Part shown: positions 6,490-15,614 of the stretch, in pieces | Numbering within the stretch: the stretch's first letter is position 1 | How the letters are laid out: every line of letters starts with the position of its first letter | From: Gudongella sp046224405 | Lineage (GTDB): Bacteria > Bacillota > Clostridia > Tissierellales > Tissierellaceae | NCBI RefSeq assembly: GCF_046224405.1 | Contig: NZ_JBJXRK010000026.1 | Location: forward strand, 1-32,814 | Length of the DNA: 32,814 nt | Direction of reading: 5' to 3' | The notes under the pieces: generated by a model | What the model was told of the DNA's origin: nothing | Database searches by the model: none | Seen by the model: the letters and a program-made list of their open reading frames with translations, nothing else | Position numbers and translations under genes: made by a program

Positions 6490-8682
6490 TTACCTAAGAT
6501 CGAATCTATCTGCATTCATAACCTTGTTCCAAGCCGCAACAAAATCCTTGGCAAATTTTTCTTTTGCATCGTCGCTTCCATAAACCTCGGAGATAGCCCT
6601 AAGCTGGGAATTGGAACCAAAGATGAGATCTATCCTTGTTCCTGTCCACTTTAACTCACCTGATGCCCTGTCGTGTCCTTCAAATACATCCTTGTCATCC
6701 TCAGTTGGCTTCCACACAGTCTCCATATCCAATAGATTGATAAAGAAATCATTTGTCAAGGTTTCTGGTCTTTTAGTGAAAACACCATGCTGTGAATTTT
6801 CATAGTTGGCATTAAGGACTCTCATGCCTCCAACGAGAACAGTCATCTCAGGTGCAGTCAAGGTAAGAAGTTGAGCTCTGTCAACAAGAAGCTCCTCGGC
6901 ACTCACTGAGAATTTGTTTTTCTGGTAATTTCTAAACCCATCTGCCTTAGGCTCGAGCACAGAGAAGGAATCTATATCTGTCTGCTCCTCAGTTGCATCC
7001 ATTCTCCCTGGGAAGAATGGCACCTCAAGCTCCATACCAGCATTCCTGGCTGCCTGTTCAATACCCGCACATCCTCCCAGGACTATAAGGTCAGCCAGGG
7101 AAATTTTTTTGTTTCCAGTCTGAGATTCGTTAAACTCCCTTTGGATATCTTCAAGCTTAGGGAGAATGCCACTTAGCAGAACAGGTTGGTTTACCTCCCA
7201 GTTCCTTTGAGGTTCAAGCCTGATTCTTGCTCCGTTTGCACCACCACGCTTATCGGAGCCTCTAAAGGTGGATGCTGAAGCCCATGCAGTTGACACAAGC
7301 TGAGAAACGGACAATCCAGTAGCTAATATTTTTTCTTTAAGTGCTTTTACATCCTCTTTATCCACTAGCTCATGATCAACCTCAGGGATCGGATCCTGCC
7401 ATAGCAGATCCTCATCAGGCACCTCAGGTCCAAGAAACCTTGACTTAGGTCCCATGTCACGATGGGTCAGCTTAAACCAAGCTCTTGCAAATGCTTCCTG
7501 AAACTCTGCCGGGTTATCCCTGTATCTCAACGCAATCGGTTTATAGATCGGATCCATCCTCAGGGAAAGATCTGCTGTAGTCATCATAGGTGCATGTGTC
7601 TTTGTAGGATCGTGAGCATCCTCAACAGTTTTGGCCGCTTCAGGATCAGTTGGTATCCATTGGTGGGCACCTGCAGGACTTTTAACAAGATCCCAGTCAT
7701 ACTTGAACAGGGTTTCAAGATAACCCATATCCCATTTGGTTGGATGAGGCTTCCATGCTCCCTCTATTCCACTTCCAATGGTGTCTCCGCCCTTGCCGCT
7801 CCCGTAGGTACTCTTCCAGCCAAGGCCCATTTCCTCGATGGGTGCAGCCTCAGGCTCTCTTCCCACATGTGTTGCAGGACCTGCTCCATGGCACTTGCCG
7901 AAGGTATGACCACCGGCTATAAGGGCGACAGTCTCTTCGTCATTCATGGCCATTCTTGCGAAGGTCTCCCTGACGTCCTTCCCGGACTTAAGAGCACTTG
8001 GTTCTCCGTTTGGTCCCTCAGGATTAACATAGATAAGACCCATCTGAACAGCTGCAAGTGGATTCTCAAGATCCCTTTCACCGGAATATCGCTTATCACC
8101 AAGCCACTCGGTCTCAGAACCCCAATATACGTCCTCCTGAGGCTCCCACACCTCCTCACGACCGCCAGCAAAACCAAAGGTCTCTAACCCCATGGACTCA
8201 AAAGCGCAGTTTCCTGCAAGTATCATAAGGTCAGCCCAGGAAATGCTCTTGCCATATTTCTTCTTTATAGGCCACAATAACCGTCTTGCCTTATCCAGGT
8301 TCACATTGTCTGGCCAGCTGTTGAGCGGTGCAAATCTTTGTGTTCCATCTGAAGATCCGCCACGACCGTCCCCCATTCTGTATGTACCTGCACTGTGCCA
8401 TGCCATACGAATAAACAAAGGTCCGTAGTGACCGTAGTCTGCAGGCCACCAATCCTTGGAATCGGTCATAAGCTTGTAGAGGTCTTCCTTCACTGCCCCA
8501 AGATCAAGCTTTTTAAATTCCTCTGCATAATTAAAGTCAGTGTCCATAGGAGTACTTAGGTTTGAGTTCTGATGAAGCATTTTCAGATTTAGTTGATTAG
8601 GCCACCAATCCTTGTTGCTGGTACCACCACCTGAGATGCTTCTATTGGTATGACCGGTTACGGGACATTTCATTTCTTCCAT
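6490..8682 (-). CDS. katG: Bifunctional catalase-peroxidase KatG
   Basis: KatG is a cytoplasmic haem enzyme that removes H2O2 by catalase and peroxidase activity. The 730-residue protein has the usual two-domain length. The distal haem pocket is IRMAWHSAGTYR with Arg92, Trp95 and His96. Tyr218 in GLIYVNPEGPNGEP and Met244 in RMAMND complete the Met-Tyr-Trp adduct typical of the family. The proximal ligand is His259 in GGHTFGK. The ATG at 8682 is chosen over an upstream one at 8757 because AAAGGAGGGG lies directly before it on the minus strand. It is monocistronic. A PerR-like box at 8802-8816 suggests peroxide control. Full-length katG in a likely strict anaerobe points to oxygen defence, possibly acquired by transfer. 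Confidence 0.97.
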   Translation of the reverse strand: MEEMKCPVTGHTNRSISGGGTSNKDWWPNQLNLKMLHQNSNLSTPMDTDFNYAEEFKKLDLGAVKEDLYKLMTDSKDWWPADYGHYGPLFIRMAWHSAGTYRMGDGRGGSSDGTQRFAPLNSWPDNVNLDKARRLLWPIKKKYGKSISWADLMILAGNCAFESMGLETFGFAGGREEVWEPQEDVYWGSETEWLGDKRYSGERDLENPLAAVQMGLIYVNPEGPNGEPSALKSGKDVRETFARMAMNDEETVALIAGGHTFGKCHGAGPATHVGREPEAAPIEEMGLGWKSTYGSGKGGDTIGSGIEGAWKPHPTKWDMGYLETLFKYDWDLVKSPAGAHQWIPTDPEAAKTVEDAHDPTKTHAPMMTTADLSLRMDPIYKPIALRYRDNPAEFQEAFARAWFKLTHRDMGPKSRFLGPEVPDEDLLWQDPIPEVDHELVDKEDVKALKEKILATGLSVSQLVSTAWASASTFRGSDKRGGANGARIRLEPQRNWEVNQPVLLSGILPKLEDIQREFNESQTGNKKISLADLIVLGGCAGIEQAARNAGMELEVPFFPGRMDATEEQTDIDSFSVLEPKADGFRNYQKNKFSVSAEELLVDRAQLLTLTAPEMTVLVGGMRVLNANYENSQHGVFTKRPETLTNDFFINLLDMETVWKPTEDDKDVFEGHDRASGELKWTGTRIDLIFGSNSQLRAISEVYGSDDAKEKFAKDFVAAWNKVMNADRFDLR

Positions 8683-9084
8683 AAAGCTCCCCTCCTTTAA
8701 TGATCTACTAATACCTTCGGCGTACATTAAACAAACTAGAGTACAACCTACAATCAAGTATATTCTTCTAAAATCGGCTTATTTGTAGGATAATTCAAAT
8801 AATGTAATCGTTACAAATAATATATCACACTTACTGCTTTGCTTCAATGCAGTATTGATACCCAAAATATTAAATTTTGCAATAGGGGATGCGGATAAAA
8901 TTTGGACAAATGTTCAGTAGGGTATCCATATCCTCCAGAGAAGGAATAAACAGAGCCATATAGCTGTACATAAAATATGATAAGCGTATTTCCGATGTTA
9001 TAACTGTGCCTTTTGCAATATTTAAAACTAGAATAAATCATGAAAAAAATTATCTAAAAGTTCAAAATAAATAGTTAATTTTAA
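8683..9084. other. Long divergent intergenic region between katG and the peptide operon
   Basis: Apart from the PerR-like box and the promoter and operator of the peptide operon listed separately, no gene is evident. It is AT-rich. Short minus-strand frames within it lack ribosome binding sites. Confidence 0.5.
8802..8816 (-). promoter_or_regulatory. PerR/Fur-like operator candidate upstream of katG
   Basis: On the minus strand the sequence is TTGTAACGATTACAT. It matches 10 of the 14 defined positions of the Bacillus PerR box TTATAATNATTATAA. Its core TGTAA-N3-TTACA is a perfect dyad (8803-8815). It lies about 120 bases upstream of the katG start. PerR control of katA/katG-type genes is well established in Firmicutes; assignment here is inference. 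Confidence 0.4.
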
Positions 9085-9114
9085 TTGACTAAAGTTATTG
9101 GACAGAAGTATAAT
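9085..9114 (+). promoter_or_regulatory. Sigma-A promoter of the peptide uptake operon
   Basis: TTGACT (9085-9090) and a perfect TATAAT (9109-9114) are separated by 18 bases. Transcription would start near 9121, about 53 bases before the first gene. Confidence 0.75.
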
Positions 9115-9142
9115 TAAGTAAGTGATTAAATGATGAAACCAA

Positions 9143-9157
9143 GTTCATATTATGAAC
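9143..9157 (+). promoter_or_regulatory. Perfect palindromic operator candidate in the operon leader
   Basis: GTTCATA-T-TATGAAC is a perfect 15-bp palindrome with 7-base arms. It sits just downstream of the expected transcription start and three bases before the ribosome binding site. A repressor bound there would block the operon. The natural candidate is the IclR-family protein encoded as the last gene of the same operon, since such regulators bind palindromes of about this size. Confidence 0.5.
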
Positions 9158-9173
9158 AAAAAGGAGGATGCCT

Positions 9174-10121
9174 ATGATAAAGCCTAAGAGACTTGAAAAG
9201 GGAGACACTATAGGAGTTATCTCACCAGCAAGTCCGTCTGAAAAGAAAAGTGACATACTGAGAGGAACCGAGTATCTTGAGAGTTTGGGATATAAAGTTG
9301 TAGTTGGAAAAAATGTTAACAAAACCAAGGGATTTGTAGCTGCATCTGAGGAGGAGAGAGCTGCCGATTTCAATGAGATGTTTAGAAGGGATGATATTGA
9401 TGCAGTGTTTGTTACCCAAGGGGGTTATGGATCCGCACAAATAATACATCTTATTGATTTTGAGGCAGTACGGAAGAACCCAAAGATTCTCACCGGGTTC
9501 AGCGATATAACTTCACTGCATCTTGCCATACATAAGAAAACGGGAGTAATTACCTTTCATGGTCCTGGTATGAGCAGATTTAACCCCAAGGAGCTTACAG
9601 ATTACACAAAGGAGCATTTTTTCAAGGCGCTGTCATCAGCTGATCCGGTTGGGGAGATAAGATTAGCGGACAACAAGGCCTGGCTTCACAGTATTGGCCC
9701 TGGAACGGCAGAAGGTGACCTGATCGGAGGGAACCTGACCCTTGTGTGTGCAAGTTTGGGTACACCTTATGAAATTGACACCAAGGACCGAATCCTATTA
9801 ATCGAGGATGTTGAAACAGAACCTTGGATATTCGACCACAATCTTTCCCACCTTAGAAATGCGGGAAAGTTGAAGGACGTTAAAGGTATTGTTGTTGGAG
9901 ACAGTGAAAGCTGTGTTCCCTTCAAGCACAATCCAGGATTTTTCAGCGACACCAGCTTGGAGGATGTACTGGAGTACTACCTAAAGCCTTTGGGAATACC
10001 TGTTTTGTACGGTCTCCCCTTGGGACATACAAAGGATTTGGCAACTCTGCCAATGGGGGTGAGAGTGAGACTGGATGCTGACAACAAGACATTTACTGTT
10101 TTGGAAAGTGGAGTGTTGTAG
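9174..10121 (+). CDS. S66-family LD-carboxypeptidase / MccF-like serine peptidase
   Basis: Family S66 enzymes cleave the L-D bond that releases the terminal D-alanine from muropeptides; MccF members cleave microcin C-type compounds. The 315-residue protein shows the Ser-Glu-His triad: Ser110 in LTGFSDITSL, Glu211 in LLIEDVETEPW and His285 in LPLGHTKD. It has no signal peptide, so it acts in the cytoplasm. Although ATG also occurs at 9168, AAAGGAGG ends one base before it and is seven bases from the ATG at 9174, so I use 9174. It heads an operon with an oligopeptide transporter, recalling the B. subtilis dpp-ykfA arrangement for recycling cell-wall peptides. Confidence 0.9.
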   Translation: MIKPKRLEKGDTIGVISPASPSEKKSDILRGTEYLESLGYKVVVGKNVNKTKGFVAASEEERAADFNEMFRRDDIDAVFVTQGGYGSAQIIHLIDFEAVRKNPKILTGFSDITSLHLAIHKKTGVITFHGPGMSRFNPKELTDYTKEHFFKALSSADPVGEIRLADNKAWLHSIGPGTAEGDLIGGNLTLVCASLGTPYEIDTKDRILLIEDVETEPWIFDHNLSHLRNAGKLKDVKGIVVGDSESCVPFKHNPGFFSDTSLEDVLEYYLKPLGIPVLYGLPLGHTKDLATLPMGVRVRLDADNKTFTVLESGVL

Positions 10122-10153
10122 GGGATTGAAACAATAAGACAGGAGGAATAATA

Positions 10154-11782
10154 ATGAAAAATCGTTTTAGAAGGATAACAATTTTTACTTTGATTCTTAT
10201 CTTGGTTACAGTTCAGATAGGTTGTGGTGGAGGTCAGGCTCCGGGAGAGGAATTAAGCTCATTTACTGTGGGGTCCAGCGCTTCCTTTGACACAATGAAT
10301 CCCTTATCATCATACATGCAGGTAACCTATGAGTTCTTTATGCTGATTTATGACCCACTGATCAAGTATGATGAAAACTATGATCCAGTTCCAGGACTTG
10401 CTAAGGAATGGGACATTAGCGATGATGAGCTCACATGGACATTTAAACTCCAAGAGGGAGTTAAGTGGCACGATGGGGAACCATTTACATCTGAGGATGT
10501 CAAATACACCTATGAGCTGATGATGGATACAGGCCTGGGATATATGTACAGTTCATATCTCACTGGAATTACTGATATTCAATGTCCGGATGATAATACT
10601 GTTGTTATGACAACAGACTTCCCTAAGGCCAACATGCTTATGAATTCAACTCCGATTCTTCCAAAGCACATTATAAGTGAGATACCGGAAGATGAGCTGG
10701 AGATTTGGGCCAATGAGAATCCAGTTGGAACAGGGGCATACAAGTACGACTCAAAGGGCGACAACTTTGTTAAGGTAGTTGTAAACGAGGATTACTTCGG
10801 ATCCATACCAGAGGTGGATGAGTACATCTTTGTAAGCTATGACAATATCGACTCAATGGCTCAGGCACTTATGCTTGGTGAGATAGACGGAGCCAATAAT
10901 CTCAATACCGCACAATACCAACAGCTTATGGATGATGAAAATGTATCGGTTATATCTGGAGAGGAAAAGGGTTTTATGCAGGTTGGGGTAAACTGCTGGA
11001 TGGATGATGAAAGTGGTGGAAATCCCCTTCTGTTGGATAAGAATATCCGTCAGGCCATTGAACTGGCAATCGACAAGCAAAGGATTGTTGATATGTCCTA
11101 TAACGGTCATGGAACAGTAGGAACCACATTGATAAATCCGGGGGATTATTTCCACTATGAGCCTACAGCTGAGGAGCTGAGAAGCTACGATGTTGAAAAG
11201 GCCAAGTATTTGCTGGATTCAGCTGGATATATGGATTCGAACGGTGATGGAGTAAGGGAATCAACAGATGGCACTCCATTGGAATTTGAGTTGATCACTA
11301 TTGCAGATAATCTTGAAGAGGTGAAGAGTGGTCAAATGATTGTTTCTGACCTTGCTGCAGTTGGCATCAAGATAAACAGTGTTACCATGGATAGTGGAGC
11401 TCTGTATGACAGAATAATTGGAGGAACCTATGACCTGTTTATCTGGGGCTGGGGATCCGATGTAGACCCAACTGTTATAACTGGGGTACTGACAACGGAC
11501 CAAATTGGGGGAAATAATGAGCCATTCTTCTCCAATGCAAGATATGACGAACTGTACCTTCTTCAACAGCAGGAAATGGACGAGGAAGCAAGACGTGAGA
11601 TGGTATGGGAAATGCAACAGATTGTATACGAAGAGGCTCCATATATAGTAATAATCTACGCAAACAACATCCAGGCAATAAGGTCTGATAGATGGACAGG
11701 CTTTAAGCAGATTCCTGAAACAGGTACCTATTTCTTCAATCTGACAGACTACAACTATCGGAACATAAGACCAGTCGAATAA
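10154..11782 (+). CDS. Oligopeptide/dipeptide ABC transporter substrate-binding lipoprotein
   Basis: This is a 542-residue family 5 extracellular solute-binding protein (OppA/DppA type). The N-terminus is basic, then hydrophobic, ending in VQIGC with Cys24 as the likely lipidation site; Gln at -3 is unusual for a lipobox. Family features include PGLAKEWDISDDELTWTFKL and VKWHDGEPFTSEDVKYTYEL near residues 75-120, and later RQAIELAIDK. It captures peptides outside the membrane and passes them to the permeases encoded next. It starts after AGGAGG, 32 bases past the LD-carboxypeptidase gene, with no terminator between. Peptides are the likeliest ligand, but nickel or other small molecules are also bound by this family. 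Confidence 0.93.
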   Translation: MKNRFRRITIFTLILILVTVQIGCGGGQAPGEELSSFTVGSSASFDTMNPLSSYMQVTYEFFMLIYDPLIKYDENYDPVPGLAKEWDISDDELTWTFKLQEGVKWHDGEPFTSEDVKYTYELMMDTGLGYMYSSYLTGITDIQCPDDNTVVMTTDFPKANMLMNSTPILPKHIISEIPEDELEIWANENPVGTGAYKYDSKGDNFVKVVVNEDYFGSIPEVDEYIFVSYDNIDSMAQALMLGEIDGANNLNTAQYQQLMDDENVSVISGEEKGFMQVGVNCWMDDESGGNPLLLDKNIRQAIELAIDKQRIVDMSYNGHGTVGTTLINPGDYFHYEPTAEELRSYDVEKAKYLLDSAGYMDSNGDGVRESTDGTPLEFELITIADNLEEVKSGQMIVSDLAAVGIKINSVTMDSGALYDRIIGGTYDLFIWGWGSDVDPTVITGVLTTDQIGGNNEPFFSNARYDELYLLQQQEMDEEARREMVWEMQQIVYEEAPYIVIIYANNIQAIRSDRWTGFKQIPETGTYFFNLTDYNYRNIRPVE

Positions 11783-11796
11783 AGGATGATTTTGAT

Positions 11797-12765
11797 ATGA
11801 CCAGAAAGATAATTGTCAGAAAGTTGTTTTATGCATTGTTGACCATTCTTGTGGTGCTTGTTTTCAACTATATCCTCTTTAGAGTGCTCCCAGGGAATCC
11901 TTTGAACATGATGATGAGAAACCCAAGGGCAACCCCTGAAACCATAGCGGCGGTCAAGGAATTTTATGGCCTTGACCAGCCGTGGTATATTCAATTCTTC
12001 ACCTATTTTAAGCACTTGCTGACAGGGGATCTGGGGGTATCTTTTGTCTATAAGGCACCGGTGGCAGATGTTTTGGCTCAAAAGATACTTCCCACTGTTC
12101 TTATGGTGGGATTGGCAGAGATAGTTGCTATAGTTGTTGGTATCTTCCTGGGGATACTTGCTGCATGGAAAAGAGGTACAAAGCTTGATGTTGCAACATT
12201 GAGCTTTTCCCTTGTAACTTATTCGGTTCCGACATTTTGGCTTGGGATGATACTTGTTGTGATATTCTGCGTGCAGTTGAGGATTTTTCCTACAAGTGGC
12301 ATGTTCACTCCTGGAAAAAGCTTCCCAACCACCTTTGCCATGCTGCAGGACCTTTTTATGCATCTTGCCCTTCCTGTTCTGACCATGAGCTTGGTTCTCA
12401 TTGGTGAGTATGCATTGACCATGCGAAACACTCTTATGGATGTGCTCAGTGAAGACTACATTACAACAGCAAGGGCAAAGGGTTTCAGGGAAAGGTATAT
12501 TCTTAAGAAGCATGCATTGCCAAATGCAATGCTTCCAATGATTACAATAATAGCGATAAATGTCGGGTTCGTTGTTGCCGGGGCCATTCAGGTTGAGACC
12601 ATATTCTCTTGGCCTGGACTTGGACGGTTGATGTATGAGGCTTTGAGGGCCAGGGACTATCCTTTGCTCCAGGGTGTATTTTTGTTAGTGACAGTATCAG
12701 TTGTTCTTGCAAATGTATTGGCGGATATAACGTACTCCTACATCGACCCCAGAGTCAAGAATTGA
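11797..12765 (+). CDS. Peptide ABC transporter permease (DppB/OppB type)
   Basis: The 322-residue inner-membrane permease has about six hydrophobic segments. The first is near residues 9-30 and is followed by the family sequence FRVLPGNPLNMMMRNPRA. The cytoplasmic coupling loop (EAA motif) is visible as YITTARAKGFRERYILKKHA around residues 220-240. Length and order match DppB/OppB. It forms the membrane channel with the DppC-like protein encoded 13 bases downstream and is powered by the two ATPases of the operon. AAAGGATG lies ahead of the ATG. Confidence 0.95.
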   Translation: MTRKIIVRKLFYALLTILVVLVFNYILFRVLPGNPLNMMMRNPRATPETIAAVKEFYGLDQPWYIQFFTYFKHLLTGDLGVSFVYKAPVADVLAQKILPTVLMVGLAEIVAIVVGIFLGILAAWKRGTKLDVATLSFSLVTYSVPTFWLGMILVVIFCVQLRIFPTSGMFTPGKSFPTTFAMLQDLFMHLALPVLTMSLVLIGEYALTMRNTLMDVLSEDYITTARAKGFRERYILKKHALPNAMLPMITIIAINVGFVVAGAIQVETIFSWPGLGRLMYEALRARDYPLLQGVFLLVTVSVVLANVLADITYSYIDPRVKN

Positions 12766-12778
12766 CGGAGGTTGTTCT

Positions 12779-13648
12779 ATGAAATGGAAAATGAGACTAA
12801 AAAAATTGAAAGAATTTAGTAGGGCGGTTGCAAGGAACAAAATGGCTCTGACAGGTTCTGTAATATTAGGTGTATTTATTCTGGTAGCCATATTTGGACC
12901 AATCCTGGTCCCCTTTTCAACAATGGAGTTTGGATCGGTGGAGGATATGCTTCAGCCCCCATCATCCAAGTTTCTCTTGGGGACTGATGACATGGGAAGG
13001 GATGTCCTGGCCAACCTTATCCATGGTGCAAGGGTGTCTCTTCTGATTGGAGCTGTAGCCACTATGATTTCAATGGTTATAGGCACATTAATCGGCATAC
13101 TGGCGGGATACTTTGGAAAGCGTGTAGATAATCTGCTTATGCGCTTTACTGACTTCTTCCTGGTTATACCATGGCTTCCACTGATGATGGTGCTTGCAGC
13201 CATTCTTGGAACCAGTCTTTGGAATATAATATTTGTAATCGGAATCACGGGATGGGCTGGTACGGCAAGGGTAGTAAGAGCTCAAACCCTATCAGTTAAG
13301 GAGAGGCAGTTTGTTGAACGTACGGTATCCATTGGTGCAGGAAATCTACATATAATGCTTAGACATATTCTCCCCAATGTATTTCCATTGGTATTTGCCA
13401 ATACGGTTCTGGTAGCTGCAGTTGCCATAGTTTCTGAGACTACCCTGAGCTTTCTTGGGTTGGGAGACCCAACAATGGCCAGCTGGGGCATGATGCTTCA
13501 CTATGCCTTTGAAGGTGGTGCCACCGCAGCGGGAGCCTACTGGTACTATCTGCCACCGGGAATATGCGTGGTACTTGTGGTATTGTCCTTTACGCTTTTA
13601 GGGTATGCCTTTGATGAGATTCTGAATCCAAAACTGAGAGGGAGGTAG
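12779..13648 (+). CDS. Peptide ABC transporter permease (DppC/OppC type)
   Basis: This 289-residue partner permease starts with a short cytoplasmic N-terminus, a hydrophobic segment at about 26-45, then an extracellular loop containing FLLGTDDMGRDVLANLIHGA, which is diagnostic for DppC-type permeases. The EAA coupling motif follows in ERTVSIGAGNLHIMLRHILP at about 179-198. Five further membrane segments are visible. GGAGG precedes the ATG by eight bases. It pairs with the upstream DppB-like protein. Confidence 0.95.
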   Translation: MKWKMRLKKLKEFSRAVARNKMALTGSVILGVFILVAIFGPILVPFSTMEFGSVEDMLQPPSSKFLLGTDDMGRDVLANLIHGARVSLLIGAVATMISMVIGTLIGILAGYFGKRVDNLLMRFTDFFLVIPWLPLMMVLAAILGTSLWNIIFVIGITGWAGTARVVRAQTLSVKERQFVERTVSIGAGNLHIMLRHILPNVFPLVFANTVLVAAVAIVSETTLSFLGLGDPTMASWGMMLHYAFEGGATAAGAYWYYLPPGICVVLVVLSFTLLGYAFDEILNPKLRGR

Positions 13649-13651
13649 ACG

Positions 13652-14623
13652 ATGACATTACTGGAAGTCAATAATCTAAAAACATATTTTGAAACCTCCC
13701 AGGGTCTATACAAGGCTGTAGATGGAACCACATTTGATCTTGATTATGGAGAGGCTCTGGGCTTGGTTGGAGAATCCGGATGTGGAAAGACAACCTGTGC
13801 CCTTTCCATAACAAGGCTTTTACCCAAGGAGGGGAAGATACACGGAGGGGAGATATTCCTTGAGGGAACTAATCTTGTTAAGCTTGGTGACGATGAGATT
13901 AGAGCCAGAAGATGGAAGGACGTTTCCATAATATTTCAGGGTGCGATGAATGCACTGAACCCTGTTATGAAGATAGGAGACCAGATTGCAGAGGCTGTGG
14001 TGCTCCATGAGAAGGTATCCAAGAGATCGGGCATCAAAAGGGCAGAGGAATTGTTTGAGCTTGTGGAGATGCCGAAGAAAAGGATAAACAACTATCCGCA
14101 TGAGTTCAGTGGAGGGATGAAACAAAGGGCAATGATAGCTATGGCACTTGCATGCAATCCCAAAATAGTAATAGGGGACGAGCCCACTACAGCTCTTGAT
14201 GTAATGGTACAGGCCCAAATCCTCAATCTTCTTGAGAAGCTTCGAAGGGAACTTAGGATGGGACTTATTCTAATAACACATGATCTTTCAATACTGGCTG
14301 AGACCTGTGATAAGATTGCTGTAATGTATGCCGGCAAGATAGTTGAGATTGGAACCATAGAGGATATATTTGAAAGAACGGCACATCCTTATACTGAAAG
14401 ACTTATCTCCTGCTTTCCAAATGTTGGAAAGGAAAAGATCATTCCTCCGGGAATTGATGGAGTTCCCCCTAATCTGTTGGAGCCAATTAAAGGTTGCAGC
14501 TTCTATCCAAGATGCCACAAAGCACTTCCCATTTGTTCCCATGTAGAACCGGAAAGCAGAAATTTGGGAGGGAAGCACTTTGCGTCATGTCATCTAAGTG
14601 GGGAGGTAAGCCATGAGCAATAA
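13652..14623 (+). CDS. Peptide ABC transporter ATPase (DppD/OppD type)
   Basis: The 323-residue ATPase energises the transporter from the cytoplasmic side. The Walker A motif is GESGCGKTT (about residues 39-47), the ABC signature is FSGGMKQR, the Walker B is VIGDEPTTALD and the switch His is in LITHDLS. The C-terminal OppD/DppF extension with clustered Cys (GCSFYPRCHKALPIC) is present; in some relatives such Cys hold an iron-sulfur cluster, which is not proven here. The ATG is three bases past the permease stop, with GGGAGGT ahead. Its 3' end overlaps the next ATPase gene by 11 bases, suggesting translational coupling. Confidence 0.96.
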   Translation: MTLLEVNNLKTYFETSQGLYKAVDGTTFDLDYGEALGLVGESGCGKTTCALSITRLLPKEGKIHGGEIFLEGTNLVKLGDDEIRARRWKDVSIIFQGAMNALNPVMKIGDQIAEAVVLHEKVSKRSGIKRAEELFELVEMPKKRINNYPHEFSGGMKQRAMIAMALACNPKIVIGDEPTTALDVMVQAQILNLLEKLRRELRMGLILITHDLSILAETCDKIAVMYAGKIVEIGTIEDIFERTAHPYTERLISCFPNVGKEKIIPPGIDGVPPNLLEPIKGCSFYPRCHKALPICSHVEPESRNLGGKHFASCHLSGEVSHEQ

Positions 14624-15611
14624 CCATGTTGTTGATATAGAAAATATTAAGGTTCATTTTGATATTAAAAGAAGTCTTGCACAGGATATAATAAGCAAGA
14701 AAAAAATCATCCTAAAGGCAGTTGATGGGATTTCTTTTAGCATTGCCAAAGGGGAGATCCTTTCACTGGTTGGAGAAAGCGGTAGTGGAAAGACGACAAC
14801 CGGTAAGGCAATTTTACAGCTTGCACCACTCACAGAAGGCAGTGTAAATTTTCTTGGTGAAGAGGTACGGGGGAATGACAAGGTATATATGAAGGAATTC
14901 AGGCAGAACGCCCAGATGATATTTCAGGATCCGTATCAGTCAGTTAATCCAAGAAATATTGTAATGGACATAGTTGCGGAGCCTCTTGATGTGCATGGCC
15001 TTGTCAAGACAGAGGCCGAGAGGGAGGAGAGGGTAAGGCATGCTTTGGAGCAGGCAGGGATGAATCCCGCTGAGGATTATCTATACAGATATCCCCACGA
15101 GCTTTCCGGAGGTCAGAGGCAAAGGGTTGTGCTTGCAAGCTCCATGATTCTTGAACCAAAGTTTGTTGTAGCTGATGAGCCGGTATCAATGCTGGATGCA
15201 TCCATTAGGACGGGAATACTTAAGCTTCTTCTCGAGCTGAGAGAAAAAAAAGCGCTATCATACCTTTTCATAACCCACGACCTTTCCTTGGCATGGCTTA
15301 TTTCTGATAGAATAGCAATAATGTATCTTGGTAAAATCATGGAAATTGGAAAGCCTGATTTAATAATACACAAAGGGATTCATCCCTACACACGGGCCTT
15401 AACTGCAATTATGCCCAAACCAGGAATAGGGAGAAAAGAGGGAAGGAGGATACTTCCTGGAGAGACTCCAAGTCCGATTGAGGAGATTAATGGATGCAAA
15501 TTCTGCACCAGATGCCCTATAGCCAAGGATATCTGCAAAGAGATTGAGCCATTGATGGAGGAGCTTGAAAGTGGACACTTTGTTGCATGTCATTTTGCCA
15601 AGGAGATATAG
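14613..15611 (+). CDS. Peptide ABC transporter ATPase (DppF/OppF type)
   Basis: This 332-residue second ATPase forms the heterodimeric motor with the DppD-like protein. It has Walker A GESGSGKTTTGK near residue 54, signature LSGGQRQRVVLA, Walker B FVVADEPVSMLDAS and switch sequence FITHDLSLAWL. The C-terminal oligopeptide-transporter extension has the Cys cluster GCKFCTRCPIAKDIC. It starts inside the end of the previous gene and carries the ribosome binding site of the next gene (AAGGAG) in its last codons, so the operon is tightly coupled. Confidence 0.96.
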   Translation: MSNNHVVDIENIKVHFDIKRSLAQDIISKKKIILKAVDGISFSIAKGEILSLVGESGSGKTTTGKAILQLAPLTEGSVNFLGEEVRGNDKVYMKEFRQNAQMIFQDPYQSVNPRNIVMDIVAEPLDVHGLVKTEAEREERVRHALEQAGMNPAEDYLYRYPHELSGGQRQRVVLASSMILEPKFVVADEPVSMLDASIRTGILKLLLELREKKALSYLFITHDLSLAWLISDRIAIMYLGKIMEIGKPDLIIHKGIHPYTRALTAIMPKPGIGRKEGRRILPGETPSPIEEINGCKFCTRCPIAKDICKEIEPLMEELESGHFVACHFAKEI

Positions 15612-15614
15612 ATA

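Noticed and set aside
7462..8187. Plus-strand 241-codon frame opposite katG
   Set aside because: It is antisense to highly conserved KatG sequence and shows no domain of its own.
11755..12513. Minus-strand 252-codon frame opposite the DppB-like gene
   Set aside because: It is an antisense shadow of a clear permease gene, with Cys/His-rich nonsense composition.
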